Source: a bacterium | GTDB taxonomy: Bacteria; Desulfobacterota_D; UBA1144 | Assembly (NCBI GenBank): GCA_002708105.2 | Contig: PAOQ02000013.1 | Coordinates: 1 to 36,557 of the forward strand | Length of the DNA stretch: 36,557 nucleotides | Reading direction: 5' to 3' | In this document: piece after piece, positions 1 to 8,286 of the stretch | Numbering within the stretch: position 1 is the stretch's first letter | How the letters are laid out: every line of letters begins with the position of its first letter | Program-made: the position numbers and the translations under genes | Notes under the pieces: model-generated | What the model was told of the DNA's origin: nothing | The model's database searches: none | The model's input: the letters and a program-made list of their open reading frames with translations, nothing else

Positions 1-37
1 CAATAATCCCTAATAGTAATTTATAAACTTTATCCAT
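1..37 (-). CDS. Start of an unidentified gene, cut by the left edge
   Basis: An ATG at 37 on the minus strand opens a frame that runs off the window; the visible residues are MDKVYKLLLGII. A good Shine-Dalgarno sequence, AAAGGAGT, lies at 46-53, eight bases before the ATG, which is the main reason to believe in it. The hydrophobic beginning could be a signal peptide or a membrane segment. It follows guaA by about 70 bases and may be in the same transcript. Twelve residues are too few to assign a family. Confidence 0.45.
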   Translation of the reverse strand, partial: MDKVYKLLLGII

Positions 38-107
38 AACAAATGACTCCTTTAATTTTAAATCTAACGATTCTTTTAAAAATATAAATAATTGTTAAAG
101 AATAATA

Positions 108-1643
108 TCATTCCCATTCAATAGTACTTGGGGGTTTGTTTGAAATATCAAAGACAACTTTATTTATACCTTTTACATTATTAATAATTTCTGAAGATAT
201 TAGATCCAATGTGTCGAATGGAATTCTTGCCCAGTTAGCAGTCATACCATCTACACTGTTAACAGCTCTTATTGCAATTGTATTTTCATAAGTTCTTTCA
301 TCTCCCATTACGCCTACTGTTTTAATAGGTACAAGAACACAAAAAGCTTGCCAGATTTTATCATAGAGTTTTTTTTCTTTTAAGATATCAATAAAGATTT
401 TATCTGCTGCCTGAAGTAGCTTAACTCTATCCTTTGTAACCTCGCCTATTATTCTAATTGCTAGGCCTGGTCCAGGAAAAGGATGTCTTCCAATTAAACT
501 TTTTTTAATTTTCAATGCTTTACCTAGATATCTTACTTCATCCTTAAAAAGATCTCTTAAAGGCTCAATCAATGAGAGCTTCATTTTTTTTGGTAAACCA
601 CCAACGTTATGGTGAGATTTAATTATAGCTGAGGGGCCACTAACATTAACACTTTCTATTACATCTGGATACAAAGTTCCCTGAACTAAAAATTTTGCAT
701 TTGAAACTTTTCTTGATTCTTTATCAAATAATTCAATAAATGTTTTACCTATTATTTTTCTTTTCTTTTCAGGATCAACAATGCCCTTAAGCCTTGAAAG
801 AAAAAGGGTTCCTGCATTTATCACCTTTGGTTTTACTCCCAGACTATTTAGAACAGGAACTATTTCTTTAACTTCGTTATGCCTCATTAATCCTGTATCT
901 ACTATAAAGCATTTAAGTTTACTACCTATTGCTTTACTAACAAGAACTGATGAAACACTAGAATCAACCCCACCAGAAATTGCTGATATTGCGATATTCT
1001 TTCCTACTAAATTTTTAATTTCTCTAATTTTCTGGCTTACCAGTTTGTCTGGCTTCCAGTTTTGTTTACATCCAACAACATCAACTATAAAATTTCGTAA
1101 AAATTGTTTTCCAAACTCCGTGTGAACAACCTCTGGGTGAAATTGTGTACCAACTATTTTTAAGTCTGAAGATGAAAACAAAGAAATAGAGCCAAATTCA
1201 GATTTAGCTAATACTTTCATTTTGTTTGGCAACTTAACTATTGTATCTCCATGAGACATCCATGAGATTTGATTATTGTTAATTTTTTTTAATAATTTAG
1301 AATTCAAAATCTTTTTAAGCTTTGATGGTCCAAATTCTCTAGTTTTAGATTTAGCGACTTTTCCCCCCAATTCTTGAGATAGGAATTGTGCTCCATAACA
1401 TATTCCAAGAATTGGGATTCCCAAATCTAAGACTCTTAAATCAGGCTTAGGTGATTTCTTATCATGAACGCTGGCAGGGCTTCCGGAGAAGACTATGCAA
1501 TCTGGACTGATTTCTTTTATTTTTTTTAAACTTGTTTTATAAGGCAAAATTTCTGAGTAAATATTTAGCTCTCTTATTTGGCGAGCTATTAGTTTTGTAA
1601 CTTGTGAGCCAAAATCTAGAATTAAAACTTTGCTATAGTTCAT
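108..1643 (-). CDS. guaA: GMP synthase (glutamine-hydrolysing)
   Basis: Converts XMP to GMP with ATP and the amide nitrogen of glutamine; last step of guanine nucleotide synthesis, cytoplasmic. The 511 residues match the usual length. The N-terminal class I glutamine amidotransferase has its nucleophile Cys82 in GICYGAQ and the His169/Glu171 pair in FHPEVVH. The ATP pyrophosphatase follows with the P-loop SGGVDSS at about 223-229. The C-terminal dimerisation domain has HPFPGPGLAIRI and ends in the family-typical KPPSTIEWE. It starts 4 bases after guaB stops, so the two form one operon that makes GMP from IMP in two steps. No Shine-Dalgarno sequence is visible before the ATG, consistent with coupling to guaB translation. 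Identification is secure. Confidence 0.97.
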   Translation of the reverse strand: MNYSKVLILDFGSQVTKLIARQIRELNIYSEILPYKTSLKKIKEISPDCIVFSGSPASVHDKKSPKPDLRVLDLGIPILGICYGAQFLSQELGGKVAKSKTREFGPSKLKKILNSKLLKKINNNQISWMSHGDTIVKLPNKMKVLAKSEFGSISLFSSSDLKIVGTQFHPEVVHTEFGKQFLRNFIVDVVGCKQNWKPDKLVSQKIREIKNLVGKNIAISAISGGVDSSVSSVLVSKAIGSKLKCFIVDTGLMRHNEVKEIVPVLNSLGVKPKVINAGTLFLSRLKGIVDPEKKRKIIGKTFIELFDKESRKVSNAKFLVQGTLYPDVIESVNVSGPSAIIKSHHNVGGLPKKMKLSLIEPLRDLFKDEVRYLGKALKIKKSLIGRHPFPGPGLAIRIIGEVTKDRVKLLQAADKIFIDILKEKKLYDKIWQAFCVLVPIKTVGVMGDERTYENTIAIRAVNSVDGMTANWARIPFDTLDLISSEIINNVKGINKVVFDISNKPPSTIEWE

Positions 1644-1647
1644 AATA

Positions 1648-3114
1648 TTAATCTAATGAATAGTTTGGTGCTTCTCTACTAATTGAGATATCGTGGACAT
1701 GACTTTCTTTAAGGCCAGCGTTTGTAAGCTTAAGAAAATTAGCTGTTTTAAGTGATACTAAGTCTTTTGAACCTGTATATCCCATTCCAGCCTTTAGACC
1801 TCCGACCAACTGATAAACCACTTTACTTATTGGTCCCCTATAAGAAACCCTACCCTCAATCCCTTCAGGTACTAACTTAGAATCAATAATATCATCTTGC
1901 GAATATCGATCTTTACTACCTTCTTTCATTGCCTCTACGGACCCCATACCCCTATATGTTTTGAATGTTCTTCCTTGATATAAGACCATTTCTCCTGGTG
2001 CTTCATCTGTACCAGCAAGCAAATTTCCTATCATTACACAGTTTGCACCTGCAGCAAGCGCCTTCGTGATATCGCCGGAATATTTAATACCCCCATCAGC
2101 AATTACAGGAATTTTATTTTTCTTTGCAATAGAACAAACGTCTAATATTGCTGTTAATTGAGGCACACCGATTCCTGCAATTATTCGAGTTGTACAAATT
2201 GATCCTGGACCTATTCCTACCTTTAACGAATCTGCTCCCGCTTTTATTAAATCCTTTGCGGCTTCTGCAGTAGCGATATTTCCAACTACCACTTGGAGAT
2301 TCTTATGCTTTTTCTTAATGAATTTAAGAGAATCTATAACTTTTTTAGAATGTCCATGAGCTGTATCAATAAAAAGAATATCTAGGCCATTAGCAATTAA
2401 ACTTTCAACCCTATCTTTCATATCCGCACCAACCCCTACTGCGGCTGCTGCCAATAGCCTTCCTTGCTTATCTTTTGAAGCATGAGGAAATTCCTTACTT
2501 TTTTCGATATCTTTCATCGTAATTAGACCTTGAAGCCTAAACTTTTTATCAACTACAGGTAGTTTTTCTATCTTATATTTATGCAATAATTCACGAGCTT
2601 GATTTGGACTTGTTCCAGATTCAACAACTTTTAAATCACTCTTTTGAGTCATTAGCTTATTTACTTTATAATGAAGATTTTTTTCATATCTTAAATCTCT
2701 CATTGTTATTATTCCTAGCAAAACTCTATCATTCTCAGTGACAGGTAATCCGGTGAAATTTTTTGATATCATTATATCAAGAGCCTGTTTTCCAGTTGAA
2801 TGTGGAGAAATAGTATGGGGCTCAATTATCATTCCTCCTTCATATTTTTTAACTTTCTGAATTTCCTCAGACTGCTCTTGTATAGTCATATTTTTATGAA
2901 TTACTCCAATTCCGCCTTCTTGTGCCATAGCAATAGCTGTTCTTGCCTCAGTAACTGTATCCATTGCCGCACTGATAATTGGAATATTTAATGAAATCTT
3001 TTTTGTAATCTTAGTCTTAACGTTAACAGCCGATGGCATAATTGCGGAATAGGAAGGGACGAGTAAAACATCGTCAAACGTTAGTGATTCTTTTATTCTT
3101 ACTTCTTTACTTAT
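1648..3114 (-). CDS. guaB: IMP dehydrogenase, probable AUA start
   Basis: Oxidises IMP to XMP with NAD+, the committed step to GMP. The barrel is split by two CBS domains (about residues 95-208), and the catalytic Cys307 lies in GPGSICTTR. The first ATG, at 3039, would give only 463 residues and drop a segment conserved in the family. In frame upstream of it, the sequence reads [17 protein letters not shown], exactly the conserved IMPDH N-terminus. No ATG, GTG or TTG occurs between that segment and the in-frame stop. The best start is ATA at 3112-3114, eight bases after GAGG in the tail of the preceding gene and two bases after that gene's stop. This gives 488 residues, the normal length. The product is certain; the AUA start is inference, and a sequence error is the alternative. 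Confidence 0.9.
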   Translation of the reverse strand: MSKEVRIKESLTFDDVLLVPSYSAIMPSAVNVKTKITKKISLNIPIISAAMDTVTEARTAIAMAQEGGIGVIHKNMTIQEQSEEIQKVKKYEGGMIIEPHTISPHSTGKQALDIMISKNFTGLPVTENDRVLLGIITMRDLRYEKNLHYKVNKLMTQKSDLKVVESGTSPNQARELLHKYKIEKLPVVDKKFRLQGLITMKDIEKSKEFPHASKDKQGRLLAAAAVGVGADMKDRVESLIANGLDILFIDTAHGHSKKVIDSLKFIKKKHKNLQVVVGNIATAEAAKDLIKAGADSLKVGIGPGSICTTRIIAGIGVPQLTAILDVCSIAKKNKIPVIADGGIKYSGDITKALAAGANCVMIGNLLAGTDEAPGEMVLYQGRTFKTYRGMGSVEAMKEGSKDRYSQDDIIDSKLVPEGIEGRVSYRGPISKVVYQLVGGLKAGMGYTGSKDLVSLKTANFLKLTNAGLKESHVHDISISREAPNYSLD

Positions 3115-3116
3115 CT

Positions 3117-3689
3117 TTATTTCCTCTTACTTTTTTTTGTATTCTTTTTTACTGCTCCTTTTTTAACTGAAGCTTTCTTAGTAGTAGATTTTTTAGCTAC
3201 TACTTTCTTTGCAACTTTTTTAGTAGCTTCTTTTTTTGGTGCAGACTTCTTTTTAACAACAGCCTTCTTTTTAGATGCTTTTTTTGCTTTTGTTTTGAGT
3301 GGACTAGTTCCAACAACTGATTTCCGCTTAGGCTTTACTTCTTCTTTTTTCTCTTTTTTTCCTTTAGATGCCTTTTTCTTAGGCTCTACAACAGGTTCTG
3401 GATCTGGTTCAATAAAATCTTGCAGACTTACTACATTTACAAACTCAACCACCTTCTTACGAAAATCAGGGATAGCTCCAATTTCAAATTCAATTTCTTG
3501 TGTTTTAGTACTTGCAATAATTTTAACTGGCATTACTCCAGCATATGTAGAATCGTCAATTTTTTCAAAACCAGTTGATCTTAAAATTTGCTTTTGAATA
3601 GGTGGAATAAATATTTTTCCAAGTAGGGTAACTTCTTCTGGCAAAAGCCCATCTTGAGTTACACTTATCTTTATAGTTGTTTCCTTCAT
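3117..3689 (-). CDS. Uncharacterised protein with a histone-like lysine-rich tail
   Basis: 190 residues in two unlike halves. Residues 1-95 look like a small folded domain of mixed helix and strand that I do not recognise. After an acidic, proline-containing linker (about 94-103), residues 104-190 are almost only Lys, Ala, Val, Ser and Thr, with repeated KKxxxKK and KKA patterns and no aromatic residue. Such tails occur in histone H1-like and AlgP-like bacterial proteins and usually bind nucleic acid or polyphosphate non-specifically. There is no signal peptide. It is the first gene of the guaBA operon: its stop lies two bases before the proposed guaB start, and its last codons contain guaB's Shine-Dalgarno sequence. 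Nucleic-acid binding is inferred from composition only. Confidence 0.85.
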   Translation of the reverse strand: MKETTIKISVTQDGLLPEEVTLLGKIFIPPIQKQILRSTGFEKIDDSTYAGVMPVKIIASTKTQEIEFEIGAIPDFRKKVVEFVNVVSLQDFIEPDPEPVVEPKKKASKGKKEKKEEVKPKRKSVVGTSPLKTKAKKASKKKAVVKKKSAPKKEATKKVAKKVVAKKSTTKKASVKKGAVKKNTKKSKRK

Positions 3690-3694
3690 TTTAT

Positions 3695-3700
3695 ATTCTA
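3695..3700 (-). promoter_or_regulatory. Candidate -10 box of the guaBA operon
   Basis: TAGAAT on the minus strand, five bases before the ATG at 3689. Transcription would begin at or next to the A of the ATG, giving a leaderless mRNA; no Shine-Dalgarno sequence is present. No convincing -35 box. Confidence 0.4.
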
Positions 3701-3814
3701 CCCCATTGTAGGAATTTTTGTAGTACGATTTTACTTAATTAATGCATAAAAAACAAATATTCCCTATTAAATAATAAATAAATTGGTTTTAAATATTTTA
3801 AATTCCTTAATTTA

Positions 3815-3823
3815 TGCTATATT
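3815..3823 (+). promoter_or_regulatory. Candidate extended -10 promoter of the moeZ gene
   Basis: TGCTATATT is an extended -10 element. Initiation near 3830 would leave a leader of about 25 bases containing AAGGTGAGG before the TTG start at 3855. No good -35 element is seen, which extended -10 promoters can lack. Confidence 0.35.
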
Positions 3824-3854
3824 TTCAACTTAACTTTTTAAACAAGGTGAGGAA

Positions 3855-4973
3855 TTGAGTTTAACCAAAAGTCAAATAGGAAGATACAGTAGGCATTTAA
3901 TAATGCCAGAAGTTGGAGTTAATGGACAGGAAAAGCTAGCAGCTGCCAAAGTACTTTGTATTGGTGCAGGCGGCTTAGGTTCACCGCTAGCTCTATATTT
4001 AGCTTCTGCTGGTGTAGGAACTCTTGGAATTGTAGATGATGACGTTGTAGACTTGAGCAATCTTCAGAGACAAATTTTACATGCGGAAGACAGAATTGGG
4101 GTCCTTAAAGTTGAATCTGCAAAACAAAGACTCCTAGAATTAAATTCAGACATAAATATTAATACTTACAACTTAAGGCTAACATCAGAGAATGCACTAG
4201 ATCTCTTTAAGGACTATGACGTAATAGTTGATGGAACAGATAATTTTGCAACTAGATATCTTGTAAACGATGCCTGCGTATTATTAAACAAGCCAAATGT
4301 TTATGGAAGTATTTTTAGGTTTGAAGGTCAAGCTACAGTATTTAACTATAAAGATGGTCCTCACTATAGAGACTTATACCCTGAACCACCTCCGCCTGGG
4401 ATGGTTCCTTCTTGTGCTGAAGGCGGTGTTCTAGGAATCTTACCTGGAATAATCGGAGTAATTCAGGCCACAGAGACAGTAAAAATAATTCTAGATGTTG
4501 GAGAATCTTTAAGCGGGAGATTAATGCTTTATGATTCATTAAAAATGACATTTAGAGAAATTAAACTTAGGAAAAATCCTGATACACCCAAGATTACAGA
4601 GTTAATTGATTATAATGAGTTTTGCGGAATAAACACGGCGCCCGAAAACGAAGATCAATTCGAAGTACATGTTGATGAACTTAAAAAGATTATTGATGAA
4701 AAAAGAAAAATTACATTATTAGATGTAAGGGAATATGGAGAATATGAAATATGTAAACTCCAAGATTCCACACTAATTCCATTAGGCGAAATTACATCAA
4801 GAGCAAACGAACTTGATAGTGCTGATGAGATAATTGTTTATTGCCACCACGGAATGAGAAGCTTGCAAGCAGCAAGAATCTTAAAAGGTATGGGTTTTAA
4901 GAAAGTTAAAAATCTTGCTGGCGGAATAGATGCTTGGGCTGCAAACTATGATGAAAAAATGCCTAGATATTAA
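3855..4973 (+). CDS. moeZ: MoeZ-type E1-like adenylyltransferase / rhodanese
   Basis: Adenylates the C-terminal glycine of a small ubiquitin-like sulphur carrier (MoaD, ThiS or CysO type) and supplies sulphur from its rhodanese domain, for molybdopterin, thiamine or cysteine synthesis. Residues 1-250 are a ThiF/MoeB domain with the nucleotide loop GAGGLGSP (37-44), DGTDN (126-130) and Cys187 in VPSCAEGGVLG. Residues 270-372 are a rhodanese domain with active Cys330 in CHHGMRS. The two CxxC zinc motifs of E. coli MoeB are replaced (GPHYRDLYPEP and NPDTPKI), as in actinobacterial MoeZ. The start is a TTG with AAGGTG upstream. The carrier partner is not in the window, so the pathway cannot be fixed. 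The 3' end overlaps the convergent DUF805 gene by four bases. Confidence 0.88.
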   Translation: MSLTKSQIGRYSRHLIMPEVGVNGQEKLAAAKVLCIGAGGLGSPLALYLASAGVGTLGIVDDDVVDLSNLQRQILHAEDRIGVLKVESAKQRLLELNSDININTYNLRLTSENALDLFKDYDVIVDGTDNFATRYLVNDACVLLNKPNVYGSIFRFEGQATVFNYKDGPHYRDLYPEPPPPGMVPSCAEGGVLGILPGIIGVIQATETVKIILDVGESLSGRLMLYDSLKMTFREIKLRKNPDTPKITELIDYNEFCGINTAPENEDQFEVHVDELKKIIDEKRKITLLDVREYGEYEICKLQDSTLIPLGEITSRANELDSADEIIVYCHHGMRSLQAARILKGMGFKKVKNLAGGIDAWAANYDEKMPRY

Positions 4974-5425
4974 GACTTAAAGCTGTCTAATTCTCCATAT
5001 TTATTTGATCCATCGTCACCCTTAAGAACACCGGTATTAACAAAAATATAAGCTTTTAAGGCCCACATACATATAATATAGAATTTAAGCAAAAACTCAG
5101 GAACAAAGTGAAACTGTAATGGAATTGCGAATATATATGGGAGTATCGCAAGAAGTCCATTAATCGACCTATCTTGCAATCTTTTAGAATCCGGAAAAAT
5201 AGATAATGCCGATATTAGAAGAACTAAGAAAGAAACAAGTTTTTCAACCTGGAATTTATCAAAATTCAAAAAGCCTAATAAAGAAGAAAGTGGTATTAGC
5301 ATTAATACTCCAAAAAAAACGAGAAAAAACTGTGAGTACCACCAAGTTTTTCGATCAATTCTTCCATTTAAAGAAAGAAAAAGAAACTTAAGGAAATTAA
5401 CATCTAAAAACTTTTTTATATTCAT
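4970..5425 (-). CDS. DUF805 family membrane protein
   Basis: A 151-residue inner-membrane protein of unknown function. The DUF805 signature is visible: NGRIDRKTWW near residue 19-28, SKRLQDRSINGL in the middle, and a terminal GDDGSNKYGE that parallels the usual G-x-N-x-YG ending. Four hydrophobic segments suggest a small multi-pass protein. I start it at the ATG at 5425, just after tRNA-Leu; the frame continues upstream only because it reads through the tRNA. It ends four bases inside the convergent moeZ gene. It is probably transcribed with the tRNA and the NUDIX gene. The family is clear; its role is unknown. Confidence 0.8.
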   Translation of the reverse strand: MNIKKFLDVNFLKFLFLSLNGRIDRKTWWYSQFFLVFFGVLMLIPLSSLLGFLNFDKFQVEKLVSFLVLLISALSIFPDSKRLQDRSINGLLAILPYIFAIPLQFHFVPEFLLKFYIICMWALKAYIFVNTGVLKGDDGSNKYGELDSFKS

Positions 5426-5436
5426 AAAATCCTCTA

Positions 5437-5520
5437 TGGGCGAAAAGGGACTCGAACCCTTATGGACATAAGTCCAGCGGCTTTTGAGGCCGCCGCGTCT
5501 ACCAGTTCCGCCATTCGCCC
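5437..5520 (-). tRNA. tRNA-Leu (anticodon CAA)
   Basis: Complete cloverleaf on the minus strand. The acceptor stem GGGCGAA pairs with TTCGCCC and the discriminator is A. The anticodon stem GCGGC/GCCGC encloses the loop CTCAAAA, giving anticodon CAA, which reads UUG. There is a long variable arm, as expected for leucine, and a T arm with loop TTCGAGT. The 3' CCA is not encoded. It lies between the NUDIX gene (3 bases) and the DUF805 gene. Confidence 0.96.
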
Positions 5521-5523
5521 TGA

Positions 5524-6072
5524 TTAACGTGCGTTTATGATGTTGTACCAATAAATTGCATTAATTACAAGCGAATGGGTAATTTTACCTTCGATTACCA
5601 TTTTGTCTAAATCTTTAAGATCCACAAATTTTATCTGTGTATATTCACTTCCTGCATTTTGCGGTTTTGATATTTCTTCAACATCTAAAGCTAAGAAAGT
5701 ATGACATCTATTATTAAGTATTGCGGGATTTGGATTAACGTAACCCAATTTGGACCATTCTCCATTCGAAAAACCTGTTTCTTCGAATAACTCTCTCTTA
5801 GCAGAATCAATTGGCGATTCGTTCTTATCAGCCATTCCACCTGGAAGCTCAAGTGTAATCGAATCAGTTCCTGCCCTATATTGTTCAACAAATACGACTT
5901 TACCTGACTTTGTAATAGGAAGTATGTTAATCCAATCAACAGAATTTAATACATAAAAGTTAAATCTTTCCTTCTTTTCGTTAGAATATGGAGAAACTAA
6001 CTTATACTCAAACAAGTCAAATATTTTAAGATTTTTTAATAATGTTTTATCTTCAATTTTCCATTTCTTCAT
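5524..6072 (-). CDS. NUDIX hydrolase, ADP-ribose pyrophosphatase-like
   Basis: A 182-residue hydrolase of nucleoside diphosphates linked to another group, probably ADP-ribose or a sugar nucleotide. The NUDIX box is complete: GMADKNE, seven residues, then RELFEETGF, with the Mg2+-binding glutamates in place. The segment before it (VEQYRAGTDSITLELPGG) is typical of the NudF/ADP-ribose branch. The short sequence AAGG precedes the ATG closely. It lies immediately upstream of tRNA-Leu on the same strand and is divergent from tRNA-Ser. Substrate is not provable from sequence. Confidence 0.88.
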   Translation of the reverse strand: MKKWKIEDKTLLKNLKIFDLFEYKLVSPYSNEKKERFNFYVLNSVDWINILPITKSGKVVFVEQYRAGTDSITLELPGGMADKNESPIDSAKRELFEETGFSNGEWSKLGYVNPNPAILNNRCHTFLALDVEEISKPQNAGSEYTQIKFVDLKDLDKMVIEGKITHSLVINAIYWYNIINAR

Positions 6073-6154
6073 TGCCTTTTCAAGATTAACTGATTGAGTA
6101 AATAAATAAAATCTTAAAGATAATAAGTACGGAAAATGTTAATATTGTTTCGTT

Positions 6155-6241
6155 GGAGAGTTGGCCGAGTGGCCGAAGGCGCACGCTTGGAAAGCGTGTA
6201 GAGGATCAAACCTCTCGTGGGTTCGAATCCCACACTCTCCG
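6155..6241 (+). tRNA. tRNA-Ser (anticodon GGA)
   Basis: Complete class II tRNA. The acceptor stem GGAGAGT pairs with ACTCTCC, with discriminator G as usual for serine. The anticodon stem CACGC/GCGTG encloses TTGGAAA, giving GGA, which reads UCC and UCU. A long variable arm (around TAGAGGATCAAACCTCT) and T loop TTCGAAT follow. CCA is not encoded. It is directly upstream of the SRP RNA, as in Bacillus subtilis. Confidence 0.97.
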
Positions 6242-6250
6242 AAAATTTAA

Positions 6251-6348
6251 GCTGGCTAGTCATTTTGATGACAGTCTATTGTAAACTCCGCCAGGACAGA
6301 AATGTAGCAACGGTAGCAATTAAGATTGGGTATCCTTGATTAGTCAGC
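6251..6348 (+). ncRNA. ffs: Signal recognition particle RNA, small bacterial type
   Basis: About 98 nt. The ends GCTGGCTAGTCA (6251-6262) and TGATTAGTCAGC (6337-6348) pair over 12 positions, two of them G-U. The tip is the conserved Ffh-binding hairpin: CCGCCAGG, ACA, tetraloop GAAA (6299-6302), TGT, AGCAACGGTAGC. The AGG/AGCA symmetric loop and the GNRA tetraloop are the SRP RNA hallmarks. It lacks the Alu domain. It lies 9 bases after tRNA-Ser and its 3' end is 11 bases before the dnaX start, so processing and dnaX translation initiation share this sequence. Its protein partner Ffh is at 29760-31091. The exact ends are inferred from pairing. Confidence 0.93.
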
Positions 6349-6359
6349 CGAGAGTTTAT

Positions 6360-7955
6360 ATGTCATATAAAGTTTTATCTAGAAAATACAGACCAAAAAT
6401 CTTCAATGATGTTATTGGCCAAGAAAATCCATTAACTGTATTAAAAAGTTTTATTCAATCTAAATCTATACCTCATGCCCTTATTTTTTGTGGATCACGA
6501 GGAATAGGAAAAACTTCTATGGCAAGGATATTTGCAAAGACAATCAATTGTGAGAACTTAAAAAGCGATAAAGATTGTTCAGGATGCACAGTTTGCAAAG
6601 AAATAGACGAAAATAAATCATTAGATGTTATTGAAATAGATGCTGCCTCTAACAATGGAGTAGATCAAATAAGGGAGCTTATAGATAGCTCGAATTACTC
6701 ATCAATTAATTGTGAATATAAAATATTTATAATCGACGAAGTCCATATGCTTTCAAAAGCTGCATTTAACGCACTTCTTAAAACCCTAGAAGAACCTAAT
6801 GACAACACTATTTTCATTTTAGCCACAACAGAAGTTGAAAAAATTCCTTTGACAATTTTATCTAGATGCCAAGTCATAAACTTTAAGGTTATAAAAAAGG
6901 AAGAATTAATAAAGAATTTAAAAAATATCTGTTCAAAAGAGTCGATATCAATTGATGATGAATCCTTATCTCTAATTGCAGAAGAATCGCAAGGTTCCGC
7001 AAGAGACTCACTTGGCATTCTTGAGCAACTGATGACTTCACTGAACAAGAAGATAAGTATTGAAGGAGTAAGGAAAATTTTAGGCGTAACTAGTAATCAA
7101 ATACTATTTCAGGTTTCCAGTAATCTTCTTGCAAGCAATGTCAAGGAATGCTTAAAGAATTACGACGAAATTTTTAAAAAAGGTCAGGACTCAAAAAAAT
7201 TTGTTTATTCGCTACTTAATTACTTCAGGTCAGCAATTTATTATAAGCTAGGTATTCAAGATGACATAGAAGGCCTTATTTCAATTGAAGAATCAGAAAT
7301 TGAAGAACTATGCAAGCATGATATTGAATTATTTGAAAACTTATTTGATGAGTTAATCAAATTATATGAGCAATGTAATAAAACTGAAAATATAAAGTTT
7401 CTTATTGAATCAAATCTTATAAAGTTATGCTTAATTTCAAACTATATAAACTTATCTGATATAGTTGATGATACTGTTATAAACACGGAACTAGATGACG
7501 CCGAAAACAAGCTAAAAGAAAGATCAGAAAGACCAAAAAATGTAGAGAAAGAAAAGCCAATGGAAAAAAAAAGCCTAAAAAAGAAAGATGAACAATTTAA
7601 TGCATCTTTATTGCTGGACCATCTAAAAAATTTAAATGATGAAAACCACAAACTACTTAAAAGCTGTAAATTCAAAGTTGAAAACCTAAAGATTGTAATT
7701 GATACAGAAAATTCACTTCTATACGAAATATTAAAAGAAGATAAAAAAATTTTAAGAATAGAAGATATTGTTAGCGAAATTTTTGGTAGTAAATTTAAAA
7801 TTGCTATAGTAAATAGTAAAGTTGATAAAAATAATCCTGATTCTGAGGATTTTAAATTCGCTGAAAAAAAAGATAAACTATTTGAGTCAGAAACTATTAA
7901 AAATTTATTTAGCAATTTTGACTGTAGAGTGCTAAATATAGAAAAGGATAATTAA
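6360..7955 (+). CDS. dnaX: DNA polymerase III subunits gamma and tau
   Basis: The AAA+ clamp-loader motor of the replicative polymerase. Residues 1-220 hold Walker A GSRGIGKT (45-52), the zinc module Cys64/73/76/79, Walker B IIDEVH, sensor LATTE and the SRC arginine finger (168-170). The clamp-loader collar follows to about residue 360, then a charged linker and a C-terminal tau-like region, 531 residues in all. I start at ATG 6360 because the family begins MSYKVLSRKYRP; an upstream TTG would lie inside the SRP RNA. A run of nine A at 7564-7572 in the linker could allow a shift to the -1 frame, which stops at 7589-7591 and would give a gamma-like form of about 410 residues. First gene of dnaX-ybaB-recR. 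Confidence 0.95.
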   Translation: MSYKVLSRKYRPKIFNDVIGQENPLTVLKSFIQSKSIPHALIFCGSRGIGKTSMARIFAKTINCENLKSDKDCSGCTVCKEIDENKSLDVIEIDAASNNGVDQIRELIDSSNYSSINCEYKIFIIDEVHMLSKAAFNALLKTLEEPNDNTIFILATTEVEKIPLTILSRCQVINFKVIKKEELIKNLKNICSKESISIDDESLSLIAEESQGSARDSLGILEQLMTSLNKKISIEGVRKILGVTSNQILFQVSSNLLASNVKECLKNYDEIFKKGQDSKKFVYSLLNYFRSAIYYKLGIQDDIEGLISIEESEIEELCKHDIELFENLFDELIKLYEQCNKTENIKFLIESNLIKLCLISNYINLSDIVDDTVINTELDDAENKLKERSERPKNVEKEKPMEKKSLKKKDEQFNASLLLDHLKNLNDENHKLLKSCKFKVENLKIVIDTENSLLYEILKEDKKILRIEDIVSEIFGSKFKIAIVNSKVDKNNPDSEDFKFAEKKDKLFESETIKNLFSNFDCRVLNIEKDN

Positions 7956-7956
7956 T

Positions 7957-8286
7957 ATGAGAATGCCAGGCAATATGAATATGAAAGGTATGATGAAGCA
8001 AGCCGAAAAGATGAAAGCAAAGATGGACAAGCTTCAAGAGGAGTCCGGGAATAAAACCTTAGAGATTTCAACTGGTGGTGGAATGGTAAAAGTAACCGCT
8101 AAATGCAACGGGGAAATATTAAAAATTAACATTGATAATGAAATTATGTCTTCAGGTGATAAAGAAATGCTTGAGGATTTAATCCAAGCTGCAATAAATG
8201 AAGCCCTAGCAAAAGGAAAAGAAGAAGTTGATGGAGAAATCTCTCGAGCTGCAGCATCACTTGGTATTCCACCTGGATTCCTCTAA
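7957..8286 (+). CDS. ybaB: YbaB/EbfC nucleoid-associated protein
   Basis: A 109-residue DNA-binding protein of the YbaB/EbfC family, which forms a tweezer-like dimer and coats the nucleoid; in many bacteria it is tied to RecR and DnaX by gene order. Visible: a methionine- and lysine-rich start with a helix MKQAEKMKAKMDKLQEE, then the conserved core (STGGGMVKVTAKCNGEI), and the C-terminal helix. It begins one base after dnaX stops and ends directly before the recR ATG, so the three are co-translated. Its length is typical. The name ybaB refers to the family; the cellular role here is inferred from relatives. Confidence 0.93.
   Translation: MRMPGNMNMKGMMKQAEKMKAKMDKLQEESGNKTLEISTGGGMVKVTAKCNGEILKINIDNEIMSSGDKEMLEDLIQAAINEALAKGKEEVDGEISRAAASLGIPPGFL

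Noticed and set aside
781-1125. A 114-codon plus-strand frame opposite guaA
   Set aside because: It is the antisense shadow of a certain gene, with no ribosome site and no domain-like sequence. The same holds for the other long frames opposite or inside guaB, dnaX, lepA, topB and ffh.
4970-5551. A 193-residue reading of the DUF805 gene
   Set aside because: The first 42 codons are the tRNA-Leu gene and its spacer read as protein; the family begins at the ATG at 5425.
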